DNA of 64,000 nt from NCBI RefSeq assembly GCF_963966145.1, contig NC_091050.1:18228001-18292000 (forward strand), given 5' to 3'. Source of the stretch: Tenebrio molitor. Its lineage: Eukaryota > Arthropoda > Insecta > Coleoptera > Tenebrionidae. Under the pieces are notes generated by a model that was given only the letters and a program-made list of their open reading frames with translations, was not told the origin of the DNA and made no database searches. Positions 35,223 through 47,586 of the stretch are shown in pieces (position 1 is the stretch's first letter; each line of letters opens with the position of its first letter). The translations under genes were made by a program, and so were the position numbers.

Positions 35223-35343
35223 TATGATACGAGTCTTATAAGAAGCATTTTATCGCACGCACGGTTTTAGAGCACGACGAGCGTAGCGAGGAGTGCTCTA
35301 AAGGAGTAAGTGCGATAAAATGCCTTATAAACGAGATGTCATA
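35223..35343. mobile_element. 121-bp hairpin MITE
   Basis: 'tatgatacgagtcttataag' / 'ttataaacgagatgtcata' and 'aagcattttatcgcac' / 'gtgcgataaaatgcctt' pair as outer arms. A nested hairpin 'agagcacgacgagcgtagcg' / 'gaggagtgctct' fills the loop. Similar core at 10859-10975. Confidence 0.7.
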
Positions 35344-35776
35344 CAGTATTTTTTCTACTTTGCCACTTTTTCAATGAAAAAAAAAATAATTTAAAATTTA
35401 AAACCGTTAAAGTTGAAGGATTCCACCCAAGGTCACGTCTGCGGTCTGCCGCGACACCACAGTATCTGTCAAAATAAAAAAATTAAATTTCACTATTTTT
35501 AGTATTACATATTATTATATCACGCCTTTTCCTATTACGATACGCAAAACAGTATCGTAATAGCATCAGTACGAACGCAAAGTAAAAAAATATAATTATG
35601 TATAAAGGTAGTAGTTACTTCTTTATTTATTATTCTAATATTTATTAGTTCTTCTCTTTGTTATTATGTAGGTATTTAATAGAAGAGAGAAGAAAAAATA
35701 CCATATCGAGATTTCTTTTATTTGAAGTATAGGTACTCGTAAGTCCTATTTTGAAAAAATTCTCGAATAATAATTT

Positions 35777-35921
35777 CTAAGGGTAGATTCACGAAACTTT
35801 GCAAATTTGCAAATCGTTAACGAAGCGGCAAATACAATGCTTCAACAATGTCAGTTGTCATGGTTTTAAATTTGCAATGCCTTATCGAGCCTTACCGAGT
35901 TTCGTGAATCCCCCCCTAAGG
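35777..35921. mobile_element. 145-bp inverted-repeat MITE (AAGGGTAGATTCACGAAAC)
   Basis: 'aagggtagattcacgaaact' on the left pairs with 'agtttcgtgaatccccccct' on the right. The inner 'tttgcaaatttgcaa' and 'aaatttgcaatgc' continue the pairing weakly. Confidence 0.6.
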
Positions 35922-36147
35922 TTATAAGGTTATAACCTTAAAAGTTACTAGATTTTCTTTATTTGCATATGTATATTTAATTTTTTATAAAAATTTGATT
36001 ATGAAGAAAAATATTGCAAATTTATTGTCTTCACATCTACGGCAAAACATTTTTTAATAAAATTTCTTATATGTATTTATTTATTGATAATATTTTAATG
36101 TTAATTTAGTTTTGTTGTTGTTTGTTGAAATTACGGTGAAACCACTA

Positions 36148-36222
36148 TTATCGTTCGTTCAGTGAATCTAAGCAACACCAGGCGGGGTCAGCATTTGGAT
36201 GGGTAGCCGCGCGGAAACAGTT
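36148..36222 (+). pseudogene. 5S rRNA-like segment (pseudogene or 5S-derived repeat)
   Basis: 'gaatctaagcaacaccaggc' followed by 'ggggtcagcatttggatggg' then 'tagccgcgcggaaac' tracks the 5S rRNA internal promoter: A box (AAGCAACxxCGGGC), intermediate element and C box (GTCAGTACTTGGATGGGTGACCGCCTGGGAAC). Several substitutions within the boxes ('gcattt' for 'gtactt', 'tagccgc' for 'tgaccgc') mean it is not a standard 5S gene. Neither the 5' first third nor the 3' end is recognisable. It is a diverged pseudogene or the head of a 5S-derived SINE. Confidence 0.7.
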
Positions 36223-37614
36223 CTTCACTACTTCATAGCTTGATTACTTGATTTCATTATTGCCCGTAATCCATAGTATAAAGAACAAAATAATCATAGT
36301 AATTAAAAAGTTATAAAATCAGTATATTCCTATCACGACTACAAGGAATAAGAATAAATGGAGTTAAAAAATCTTCATTTTGGTGCTTAACAAGCTGTCT
36401 ACTCTCTGTCAAATTGCGTACTAGTCATGTGAAAAAAGGCCCCAAACGAACGAGTCTCCTCTGCATAATTTATTTAGTAAAGAAATCCACTGACAATTAG
36501 TATGTTGGCAACGCTCGGTCAGCAGAATTAAAAACCATGATTGAAATTAGCGAAGAAGAAGCATAAAACAAGCGCAACTAAATGATGTATTTAATTAAAA
36601 CCAGCGTCCATTCTCTCCTTTCTATAAGGTATAATTAAAGGCGATGCACTGCACGATGACATATACAAGTTCACTTCCTCGATATTTTGCCTTATTCATG
36701 TCTTTCCAAAGAAACTGTTATTAAAAGGATTGAACGAACATCGCTCGGACGAGATTTCAGCTTTTCTTAATTAATCTATAGGCTGTTCCGTAATTATGTG
36801 TCGGTCCAAGAAGAGTCTTTTATTTGTTACTGCTGTCCTGGAAAGGAAAAGATTAATTACCGCGATTTATTATAAATACAAATTCAATTTTTTTAAAAGA
36901 TAATGAAGTGTTAGATTGTACAGTGTGATCAAGAATGACTGAGTCTGTTGGTAACAATTAAATTTGGTAAATTTGAAAATTTAAGCCTCTAAACAATGTA
37001 CAGTATAAGTACTGTATGAAATTCTGTTAGGATACAATTCGTTAAATTGGACTTGCAGACAAACTAAAATACGTAAATACAAAATCAAGAAAAATTTTAA
37101 AAAGTTATTGCTTTGTAAAATTTGTTAAATTAAAGATTGTGCTTTGACACTGAGGTTTTATTAACTTGTCTTCTTCTAAATATGTTTTTATAAAGCATTC
37201 CTTGAATCAATAAATTTCAAATTAATTTCCTGATTCAACAAAATGTAAACCAGAATGTCGCGATTTTAAAAAAATGCTAGATTTAAGAAATTCTTTGTTT
37301 TGTAAATTGCTAAATAGAAATAAAATAAAATAAATGTTCCTACTCATTAAATAACAGTTTTATAATTATATGTATAACATATAATTAATAATAATAAATT
37401 CGGATTTTTTTTTATTGTTTATAATGGAATTACGACTTGGGATTGGAATATCTTTTTAAAAAATGAGAAGAAAATTGAACAAATCACAGTCTCAATTAAT
37501 TAATTCATTTTAGAAGAGTAGGTGTTCCATAACATGATAAATATTTTAAACTTTATATTGTTTAGGTGAGCGAAATCAACAAATCAATAAACTAATACAT
37601 TTTTATTTAGAACA
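36223..37614. other. vg intron; contains one copy of a short repeat at 36916-36965
   Basis: 'tacagtgtgatcaagaatga' plus 'ctgagtctgttggtaacaat' near 36919-36960 recurs at 53524-53572. It starts with a TACAGTGTG-type transposon terminus, so both are probably single ends of one MITE family. The rest is AT-rich with nothing recognised. Confidence 0.45.
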
Positions 37615-38077
37615 TACAGCGTGATTCTGAAATAAGTTTGGAAAAAATTCGGTAATTGGTGATGATGAAAAGAAGTCATAGACAACAAAAATTTCTTATA
37701 CAAGTTGGTCAAAATTGCTAGTACGCTGCTGAGTTAAAATTGATTAATTAATTATCCTGGTCGTTTAGCAACAATATATCAAAGATAAAAGGTGCTCGTC
37801 AGTTACAAACGTGACATTAGGTACTCCGTTCGATCATTTCCATAGAAACATTTACAAAGCAGTGTGTTTGCAACTACAACTTTATTCTGGAGTTGATGTA
37901 ACAATGGTTGCTAATAAAGTGAACACATTCGGACAAATTTTCCCTATTCATTGGCTTCGAAAATACAAGGATGGTTCCATCCTTTTGATTTCAATCCCAA
38001 AAATCATTTAGGCAGAATTATTTCGTGTCGAGGATACTCCACATTTCTTTTCCAAACTTATTTCAGAATCACCTGTA
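37615..38077. mobile_element. 463-bp inverted-repeat element (TACAGCGTGATTCTGAAATA)
   Basis: Left end 'tacagcgtgattctgaaata' plus 'agtttggaaaa'; right end 'ttttccaaacttatttcaga' plus 'atcacctgta'. Arms are about 31 bp. The interior has an unassigned 66-codon frame on the plus strand (37811-38011) that might be transposase debris. Confidence 0.75.
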
Positions 38078-38282
38078 TAGACAAGATTTTTTGAGTCGTA
38101 TTTTCTGACAACGCTTATCTTCATAACAGGAATTTTTATTTTGAACCAGAAATGCGGAAATGGAAAGAACCAAGGCTTGCATAATGTCCTAGTAAAATTC
38201 TCGAGAAATAAAAACGTTTAAAAAAGTTTCCAACGTTGACCAAATCTGTTACATCCATCAAAAAATGACACTCCTTGCGCAA

Positions 38283-38640
38283 TTTAAAAAACAGGAGCTT
38301 TCCTTTTCCTATGCATTTTAGACGCCAGTAAAATGTTTGTGAAGTTAACAGCAGTTCAAAGAACACCTTCCATCCACATATACAAAACTTTAACAGTTCT
38401 CTTATTATTTGTATACTGAGTGACTTCAAAATTATTTTCACTTCATTTTTGTTGCTTCTATATTTCAGTGGACATAAACGTTGTTTTCATGTCAAAATAA
38501 TTTCCAAAAATCGTCAAATTGTTAAGACGGAAAATATGAAAATATTATCCAATTAATAAAAATCAGGAACCAAAAAATGTTCGTATAAACAGCCTGTAAC
38601 TATAGAAATTAGTTCCCACATAAAACACGGAGAAGATCTA
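38283..38640 (+). repeat. Dispersed direct repeat, copy 1 (second copy 41570-41890)
   Basis: Shared blocks in the same order are 'gagctt..ccttttcctatgca', 'gcagttcaaagaac' / 'cagtccaaagaac', 'aaaataatttccaaaaatc.tcaaattgtta' and 'cacggagaa'. The copies are diverged and 3.3 kb apart. No coding frame is shared. Confidence 0.6.
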
Positions 38641-39331
38641 GCATTTCGTTCAAAAAGACTGATGGATGCGAGCAGGAATTACCTACCTACTTGATGTAAC
38701 TTCTTAGCAGGCAGAAAGAACACTGTGGACAATGCTTCAACATTGACTTAGAAATCAGAAGAACAATACTTATTTCATTGTGTCTGCTTCAAATCAGCTA
38801 GTGGCGTAAGATTTGTCCAGATTGTACATATGGTTCCTCTCCGTAAAAAAAACTTCATGTTCCTACCCCCGGTTTGATAAAGGTTGCGACAATGCAACTG
38901 TTATAAAAATTGTGACAAGTAATGATCGGCTGAGTCCCAGGAAATCATTTTATAATTTAGTACTGAGCAAGTTTTTTTAAGTCAGAATTGAAGATACTCT
39001 TGTATCTATATTTGTACTCTTTCTTTACCTGTAATTATTTTTCTAACCAATAGTACCTGGAATGTTAAGATAACATTGCTTCCAACTGAAAATGTTACTG
39101 AACTGAACTTAATTTTCTCAAAAACATTATTTTTTGTAATTTAAAATTCTTACTGTACCTATTCCATAAAATCGCACGATCGAAAAAATAATAATAAATC
39201 GAGTATTATAATCCGTGACTATCACGGTTCAGTTGGCTACGCTAATTTAAATATTATTGTTGTCAAAGAGACATATTGGATGATTCAAAATGATTGTGGA
39301 TAAGTATGGTAACTATGTATGTACGAAAATG

Positions 39332-39508
39332 TATGTGGCAAGTGTGTGGGTAGAATTGAGTTGACATTTCTTTGACAGTTCATAGTTGGGCAATTTTGAA
39401 AATTGTCAAATCAATGTGCAATAATGGTTTAAAATATATCTATCAAATCCACGCTTATGGAATGTCATACAAATGTCAACTCTACCCCACCCATACAGTT
39501 GCCACATA
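39332..39508. mobile_element. 177-bp inverted-repeat MITE (TATGTGGCAAGTGTGTGGG)
   Basis: 'tatgtggcaagtgtgtgggt' plus 'agaattgagttgacatt' pairs with 'aatgtcaactctacc' plus 'ccacccatacagttgccaca'. Arms are about 40 bp with a few mismatches. Confidence 0.75.
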
Positions 39509-41475
39509 AATTTGAGACATTCAATATTTAAGACATCTAACTTAAAATGTGAAAACTTGAATGTTGTCAAATACAGCAATATTTAAATTCAGGCTGTCAA
39601 CTCAACTACCACAAGCAATAATACAATACGATTATCATACCTGAAGTTTCTGACGCCTATCGTCTATTTTTGAATTTAAAAAATATTTGAATACTTTAGA
39701 AAGAATCTGACGTTCCTGGCCATGGATAACCAGTTCACCGTTATTAGTGGTTGGTATTTTTTAAATATAAAAAAACAATTAGGTATCCCTCCGAATATGT
39801 CACACAAGTGCACGCCACTGAGACAGCTATTTTTGTCTGTGCCAAAGTGGAGAGGAGGAGTGACGTTAAAATTGGTACAAGTGTGCACCACAGCGCTCGC
39901 GACCACTCATCTGTTTGCTGTATTTATAATTAAAAATGCTGTTGTACTTCAGACTTTTATATTAAATATTACATCTGACTGTGAGTCATTTTATAATTTC
40001 TCTGTGTCAAAATCTAGACCTTTTGTACATAGAATGTCTAGACATTTTATATGATGCCTGAATTTCAAAGTTTCCCACATGTGGTTATACCATATTTCTT
40101 TCCAATCTACTTATTTTGTTAGTTAGGCACTACAAATTTACTGTTTCTAAAAATCATAAAGTTTTTTATTTTCTACAGTAATTTCTTAAACAATGATTTA
40201 ATGCAAAAGATCAAAAATGCAACCCAAAAGACAATTCACAAAGCAATCTCGATCCCTATTACATTATCCGTCATTATCACAATGCGCATAAAACATAGAC
40301 AGCTTTTAACGTCAGCCTAATGAATGTCAAGTTCTGACAGAAAAATACCTCTCTCAGCAAAATATGATTTAATAACAATAATAAGCAATTAAAATCACAA
40401 AAGTAATGAGTAAGTAGGATCATATCGGTTCTGTCATCGTTCGAAAACCTTTTCAAATATTAAATATGAACCTATGAACGAAAAATGCAGTGAGATATAA
40501 CTTTGAAAGTTTGAAATTAATAGAACACCTACTTCGATTCCTGATTTAATTTTTAAATACCAAAACACAATGAATGCTTTGTAAAGTGTATTTTGGGTTG
40601 TATTTTTACCTGGTCAGGCTCGTCATCTTACGTGAATAACCCTGTATATGTACAGGTCGGGCGTCGTATACGCGCACGCGAGAAATCGCTGTTCTAATTA
40701 AATAAAATTGTTGAAATTTTATATACCTAACTAATTATTATTACATAATAAGGTATATTTGAGAATTTAAAAAAAAAATTTTTGTTAATAAATAAGGCCT
40801 TAACAGTTTTGTTAGTTTACTGATATTAACTGTTAATTTACCTATGAAGTTTTTGCACTAAATTAATCTGTTCCTGCTAGCGCATCAAACCCTGGTGGCA
40901 CAATTACAAATTTTGACTTGATTAGCTAAATAATTCGCTTTTTTATTTAAACGCAAACCAGACGCGTGATTTATGGCCCAAATGGTATAATTTGCCAACA
41001 AAAGGATCATTCACTACTAGCCGACCGTTTTGAGCCTCTTATTTACAGTTTTGCCATGAAATTGACAATTCCCATTGTCACCTAAATTTACAACAGCACA
41101 AGTAGCAGGTCATAAATAAAAATTATGTATTTTCAAAGTTAAAATGTAAAATTGCCTTTAATTCAAAATCTACTTAATTGGTGTTTTTCCGTTGATTTCG
41201 TAAATAATTATAGGAAGTGAATCTGAGTAGGTCAGTATAAAAATCAGAATTTGACTTTTTGCTAAAATTTACTTTTTATTTTTTATTTGGATGTTTGTAA
41301 GTGAAAAATTTTCAAAAAATTGTGAAATGTACCTTACTAATATCCAGGGAAGTGTGAAAAATTTCGACAATTTTATTTAATTAGAAATTAAACCTTGTTT
41401 TGTTTACGTGAACTAAACCAAGAAACAAATGAACGAAACCAGAAATACAAAAATGAAACGAACAAAATAGTACAT
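39509..41475. other. vg intron, no gene recognised
   Basis: A 110-codon plus-strand frame (39722-40054) overlaps others in all directions, has no family match and is not supported. A terminus-like 'aaccctgtatatgtacagg' at about 40640 may mark a decayed MITE end. The rest is AT-rich. Confidence 0.3.
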
Positions 41476-41533
41476 AGTTTATTTAACGAGTTCGTGTGTA
41501 AATTGGGCTGTTTTTGGCATGAGTGGGTCAGTT
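41476..41533 (-). repeat. Short fragment of the 2088-2381 repeat family
   Basis: 'tttaacgagttcgtgtgtaa' plus 'attgggctgtttttggcatgagtgggtcag' matches copy 2 (23430) before diverging. Confidence 0.7.
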
Positions 41534-41569
41534 ACATTCTTTGTGTAATTTAACAAATAAAATAAAAAT

Positions 41570-41890
41570 ACCAAGAGCTTTTCCTATGCACTTTAGGCAC
41601 CAGCTACGAGTAGATGTTTGTCAAGTTACAGTCCAAAGAACATGCATAAATAGGTCGCAAAACCAAATTTGTAACAAATCGCAATCGTTTTTTTTTTCAT
41701 GTGAAAATAATTTCCAAAAATCCTCAAATTGTTAAAATAATGATGGAGAAAATTCTTCAGCGATTACTTTTTTTTCCAAAAATCCTCTTAATTGTTAAAA
41801 TTATGATGGGGAATATTATTCAAATATGAAAAAAAATTCACTATGAACAGTTTTTGACTATAAATATTGGTTTGTCACACGGAGAATTGA
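41570..41890 (+). repeat. Dispersed direct repeat, copy 2 (first copy 38283-38640)
   Basis: Colinear with copy 1. The block 'ttccaaaaatcctc' plus 'aattgttaaaa' is itself duplicated in tandem at about 41710 and 41776. Confidence 0.6.
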
Positions 41891-42299
41891 AATTTGGTTA
41901 AAAGAGACGATCCTAAAACAAAGAAAGAAATGCCTTCTATTGAAGTACCTAGTACAAAAAATGTTTTGATAATTTTTTCCCAAACTAGATAGGGTTGGTG
42001 AATAATTTTATATGTATATCATGAGTTGTACCCTTAAAACTTAAAAAGAAGAATAGATATATAAAGCTGTATTAAAAATGATAAATCACTAGATCTTTGA
42101 CAATATTGAACAAAAATCTCTGAATCTCTGAAGCTTGTAAAGGAAGAACAAAATTAAAGATTCATTATCTAAAATAATTACGATTACTCAATTAGGTACG
42201 GTTCGTCAACATTTTGTAGGAAAAACTCTTGATCCTGGAAATATGATTTAGTGCAAATTTTTTGTAGATATTAATTTTTATAAAATATGTTTACAGTTT

Positions 42300-42480
42300 T
42301 GATATAGGAAACCTTGTGTTGAAACTCGAGCCAACGATCTTGGCCACCTGTACTACTGCCGACCAGAAGCCTTCCGCCGCCGCTTTCGCTTACCGTCGGC
42401 AACTCTAACGGTAAACCGGCAAATTTTCGGCGCAAAGCGCACACATGCCACCTTCGGCCCAACCCGTTCCGCATAATATG
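42300..42480. promoter_or_regulatory. Candidate Dpp/Mad-responsive element in the vg intron
   Basis: This is a compact GC-rich island. Within 43 bp it has GCCGACC (42358-42364), GCCGCCGC (42376-42383, an exact GCCGNCGC Mad/Medea site) and GCCGACGG on the minus strand (42400-42393). In Drosophila the vg quadrant enhancer is intronic and uses such Mad sites to respond to Dpp. The cluster fits a similar input here. The minus-strand 67-codon frame over the same bases was considered as an exon, but its possible ends (AAG|GTTTCC, ACG|GTAAGC) are weak and no Vg similarity was seen. Function is inference. Confidence 0.4.
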
Positions 42481-43260
42481 CTGCGGCTATTTCCAATTTA
42501 AGCCTTAATCCGATTCATCGACTCCTCTAATAAATTATCTCGCAAATATTCGTCGCCTCACCGGACAAGCACACTTTCGAATAACATTTTCTCCGTAAAT
42601 CTCCCAGATTCATTACCCACTTAATCCGTTTGATGTTGGCCACCTGACCATATACTTTTTGCTTGGCGATTTAATTGCAGACATACGGGTCAATTAAGCG
42701 GCTATAATCAAAGACGCCCGTCAGATTTTTTCGCCAAAATCACAAATTGCAAATTTACCGGCGCGCATTCTATCGCCCGAAAAAATTTCCTTAATTAACG
42801 AAACGCTAATTAAGGGTCGAATTGAGCCGTTACTTGAATTTTTGTTTATGAAGACGGTTGTAATGACGAGTTCGTCATGAATTCCGAGTGGGCCAGGCTT
42901 TCCAGAAATGAATTATCGCTCCTCGCTGGAACGGCTGTTGGTAATTCTTTTGGCGATAGGTAAATAATAAATGCGCGAATACCAGAACACTCATTTACCT
43001 GGTATAGAAGCTATTGAAGATAAACCTCAAGATTAATCGTTCTGGAAATCGCATACTGGGAAAGTGGATACTTGGTGTTTACCTCAACGACTGTTTATGT
43101 AATTTCGTTCTACTTGTTTGTTGATCGCTCCAAAACTAATTTATGGCGGTTTTTCTACACTTTTTGCAGAGAAAGGACTCTCACGTGAACCGGAAAAAAT
43201 CGAACACACCCTTCATGTCATCTACAAAATTTTACACTAATTCGTATTATAATTAACGGC
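42481..43260. other. Unique GC-richer intron block, candidate conserved non-coding DNA
   Basis: Directly follows the Mad-site island. It is non-repetitive and has many TTAATTA/TAATTAA homeodomain-type cores (42780-42820). No open frame of interest was seen. Confidence 0.35.
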
Positions 43261-43931
43261 GAAACATTTAAAGTACACGGTATTAGCTTTATGCTTAACT
43301 GGTTGTAATGTATAATGTCTCATAAAAGAAACATAAGTTGTTATTAATAGATATTATTAGTTATTCGACGCCGTCAAATGACGTTTCATATCGGCACACC
43401 TTTGCCGTATTTGGTCATTTAATGCAGATTTAGAATGTGACAGTTCTAATGGATCCACTATTTTGGAGCACTTTTCAAGCTTAAAAAATCATATTTACAC
43501 TTTCTTCGCTAACATTCTGCATTCAGCAAAGCAATTAAAACTGAAAACATTCTTAATTGGGGATAAACGTGATAAACAAATTGATTCTTGAATGTTTAAA
43601 CCACATTTATTAATAATTTGTCAACACGCAAGTATTTAATGTTGAATAAATTTAAAAAAAAATTGTTTAAGCCTAGCTGTAAAATTAGGTGGGTTAATAT
43701 TAATAATATCTGGCTGCATCTCATCTTGTGGGAGATACTGCTATGTATAGTACATACATACGAAGATATACAGTAGTTATGGCTTAACCGAGTTTTTACG
43801 GCACTATCAGATATAACATAACAAGTGGTGTAATTATCATGGAACATATCTACGAGTGAAACCGAACTGTAGTTTCGAGGATCCCAGGGATGAGCTCAAG
43901 GGGCTGCTCCGGTTTCACGAGTCGTATCATC
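43261..43931. other. AT-rich vg intron, nothing recognised
   Basis: Only short unassignable frames. Confidence 0.3.
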
Positions 43932-44297
43932 TACAGGGTGCCCATTTTATCTCTTCCCGCCTTACGGTTTAGCCATAGGCAACACATAATACATTGCACA
44001 GATATCTTGGCGGCAATTTTTTTTTTTTTTTAATAAGAAAGATAGTTAGCCAAAGTGAAACATTTAATATGCCACAAAGTGACATAACGCCTAACCTAAT
44101 ACTTTAAACTAGAGTTCCTCTATTTCCAAATTTTTGAAGTGTTTTATGACTGATGTCATTTATAACGGTAATATTCAATGCAACCTTTTGAAAATTTTCA
44201 AAAACATTTTTTTTTAAACATAGCAATCACCGAAAAGTAAATTGTGTTGCCTATTTTGTAGTTTTAAGGCGGGAACCGATAAAATGGGCACACTGTA
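43932..44297. mobile_element. 366-bp inverted-repeat MITE (TACAGGGTGCCCATTTTATC)
   Basis: Left 'tacagggtgcccattttatc', then 'cccgccttacggtttagcca' and 'taggcaacaca'. Right 'tgtgttgcctattttgtagt', then 'aaggcgggaaccgataaaat' and 'gggcacactgta'. Arms are about 60 bp; the interior is AT-rich and non-coding. Confidence 0.85.
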
Positions 44298-44633
44298 CTA
44301 TTAATCATATCACGAGTTTATATTTGATAAGAGAATATAATGAATTAATAAATGAGGAACGTTTAAATCCATAAATACACGCCACTAGATTTGCTTCTTG
44401 ATAATTGTATTTTTGGTGATATATTGATACATATCTTGTTTTATATTATTGCTGAGATACACTTTTATTATCCACAGATAGAACATAAATTATATTCTCA
44501 ACTAGGATATCACATTCAGCGTGACAAATTATTACGTCTTGGATTTTGCATTATTTGTGATAATTCAAGTTTTGATTTAAATCCAATAAAATGTCAAACT
44601 TTTTGAAATTATGACGTATTATTTTATAGACTG

Positions 44634-44835
44634 TATCGGGTGTGTTCATTTAAATTTATGCTCAATGTTGGCGTTGATGAGTCGATTGTGAACGCACCAC
44701 CGTAGTCTGCAGAGTAATAACAAACGCAAAAAGTGAGGTTAGATTTAAGTAGCTGATCCGTGATCTGTAATCCGTGGTGCATTCACAATCGATTCTTCAA
44801 CGCCTACTTTGAGGAGACATTTAAATTTTAATATA
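44634..44835. mobile_element. 202-bp MITE (TATCGGGTGTGTTCATTTAAA), copy 1
   Basis: 'gttcatttaaatttatgctc' and 'gttggcgttgatgagtcgat' plus 'tgtgaacgcaccac' on the left pair with 'gtggtgcattcacaatcgat' and 'tcttcaacgcc' on the right. The right end is more diverged. A truncated copy lies at 61933-62075. Confidence 0.75.
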
Positions 44836-46299
44836 TTTTTGTCTATTTAGGTAGATATAGTTGAGAATATTTTAATAAAAACAAATAATTACTAAATATA
44901 AATTGTCCTCAGTCAGAATTAGAGAAATTTTATGCGAAAATTAATTTTAAAATACCTATATGTTTTGTCCATTTAGATGACAAGATTCTGCTATCTCTCA
45001 TGGTACAACTGAGTATAATTCATCGATTTCTTCCATACCTAATATGATTTTTCAATGGGGCTTTCATATTCTACACTCCCAGAGATCCAAAGACTTGAAA
45101 GTGTTCCTTCAAAAACTTGATTTATTACTTTATACTTGAAACTCCATATTACAAAATTAATTAGAAATGTTTAAACCTTGACAGGATTTTGTCAATACGC
45201 TTGACTACTTAAAATTTTCAAAAACATTTAGACACATGGAAACCCATCTCAAGGCAATTATTTAAAAAATTTCATTAATAACATTTTTAGCTAGTCTTCT
45301 TTAAACAATATGCTGACAAAAAAGAGAAAATTTCTTTTGACAAACATTTATCACAGTGACAGTTTCTATATATTGCTGTTGTTAGTTTGATGTCCCAGCC
45401 ATTTCGTTAATCTTGATTAATGTTGACCGCGGTTTACGACACATGACAACAAGATTGTGCTATCCCTCATCATGCAACACCAATAAATAGAGCAAAATCA
45501 GACTTAAATTCATTGATTTCTTGTGTAACATTACTCTTGAAAGATTTTCTTTTGCAACAAGATTGAAAACATGGAGAATTTCTTGTAAATCATTTTAATC
45601 AGTTTAATACGGTTTAGTATTTATAGAAAAAGGTAAGTTTTCCTGCGGTTCAGCTGAAGAGATATCGACTTCCACAAAATGTTTGATTAAGATTACTACC
45701 TACATAGAACTAAAATTTTGTTTCATGTAAGTGTTGTTTAGAAGATTTACTTTTTTTGTCTTGTTTTGGGGCAGATTTTGAGAAACTGACTACAAACTCC
45801 AATTATTATGTAACAACCAAGTCTTTTCCCTAAGCAACAGCAAATTATTAAAGCAACTGGTTCATTTCTGATAACGTAAAATGCGGAAACCACATCATTG
45901 GCTCAATTAAAATTTTTGCATACTTATACTTACAGGTACCTTAACAGCTAATTACTGTCGCCAAGTTAATTAAATATCTTTTGGTTTAACATAAACCTTA
46001 ACTTAAAAAAAAAAAAACTTTAGAAACATTTTTGTCAGTACCTATCTATTTTACAGTTTATTCTTTTTTGTCTTTTTCTTCAGAGTGATTTTTATTGTTT
46101 TTGTATTATTTCCAGAATGTTACATTTTTCTTTAATCGACAACAAATTGTTACTAACAACAAAAGTGCTTGGCACTTGTCGTTGCTTTCTTCTTAGCATT
46201 CACATCCGCTTCTAAATCCGGTACGAGAGGTTTTTGCCTAATTTAAATAGAAGATTAATAAAAGAGACTTATGGAATGTATTCGAGTGTTAATCATTGT
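44836..46299. other. vg intron, nothing recognised
   Basis: AT-rich sequence without assignable structure. Confidence 0.3.
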
Positions 46300-47586
46300 G
46301 ATCTCGACCGAAGCACGCCATTAACAACATATCGAGATTTTTAGATAAAACCACCTAGAAAAATAATGTTCGTGAATTAATTGTTTGAGATCTTGTCCAT
46401 TGACATTCGCCATACTCTTCCAATAACTTATCTCCCCGCAAGAAAATAAACAAAAATCAAAATGACAATACATCAACAATAAAATAAATAACAGAGCGTT
46501 CCAAGCATTTGTTGAAAATGTCCTGTCAGCGTATTTTTTACACATTGATTTATAAAAGATTATCAATGATGAAATAAAAAAAGAAAATTTATTCTCCTAG
46601 CCACACCACTTAACAGTGGTATGCGGTAGACTCTTCGGCAGGAAAATTATCGTGATCCCACTAAAACCAAAAAAATATGTTTGCATAAAGTACTCAAAAT
46701 TTTGCGCCAAAAACTGTAAGAAAAATTGCTCTGAATTAATACTAGTTGCGTAATAAGCGACATTATACCTATTGGCCAGCATTGATTGGTATTTCTAGTT
46801 ATAAATTTCCTGTTATTAATGGCGAATAATATTCGTCTGACATTATTTGTCCGTCATAAATCAACCAAGATTCTTTCTGGGAGACAGAAAGAAGCCAAAA
46901 AATCCAGGCGCCATCTATAAATCGCCTTTTTATGTACAATTTTTGGCATTTTTGGGCTATTTCCTGTCTTCGGTTATCTTTATTTCCGACAAAACAAATG
47001 GGTACAATTTGGTGCAACATTTTCGGGCCACGACAGAAGCCCTATTTCATTCTGTACCTACGAATTAACATAACATGAAACAAAACTACTCATTTAAATT
47101 AATTTTGCAAAATTAGAACTCTCAATTTTTTAAAATTTGTATACCTAGTCTTGACATTAAAAAAATTTAAACATCAATTAATTAATTTTGCACTTTACAT
47201 TTAAATTTTCCGACAAAGTTAAACGACGTATCTGATGTCCTTGATTTTTTCAGCCGATTTAAAAACACACTATAAATTAAGGTAACTTCAATAATAATTT
47301 TTATTTATATTCCATTTAGTGTTTCCTTCGGATTTGATTTAACCGAGTGGAGAAGTCTATTAATGGACTAAACTGATAATCACATGTTCCCAAACCAGTT
47401 TGTTGCCAAATTTTGTAATTTATGGCCACACTACTTTCGGTTTAGGTCGATTCTGATGGGATTAATATGCTAAAGTCGTTACAAATTTGAATTAGCTTTA
47501 ATTACTGTTGGACCTGTAACGTTTCCAAATCGCTAATTAGCTTTGACGACCTTTGACCATGTCCGGCTTAAGTCGAGTCGACTTAC
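46300..47586. other. First part of the large vg intron, mostly unique sequence
   Basis: Immediately 3' of the exon 1 donor. It lacks recognised repeats, unlike most of the window. Block 46840-47060 contains Pol-II enhancer-like unique sequence but no diagnostic motif. Frames of up to 81 codons have no match. Confidence 0.3.

Noticed and set aside
39722..40054. 110-codon plus-strand frame
   Set aside because: No motif or family; overlapped by frames in other phases; AT-rich intron background.
42271..42474. Minus-strand 67-codon frame as an additional vg exon
   Set aside because: No similarity to Vg, weak donor candidates, and exons 1 and 2 already join in phase with family-like sequence.
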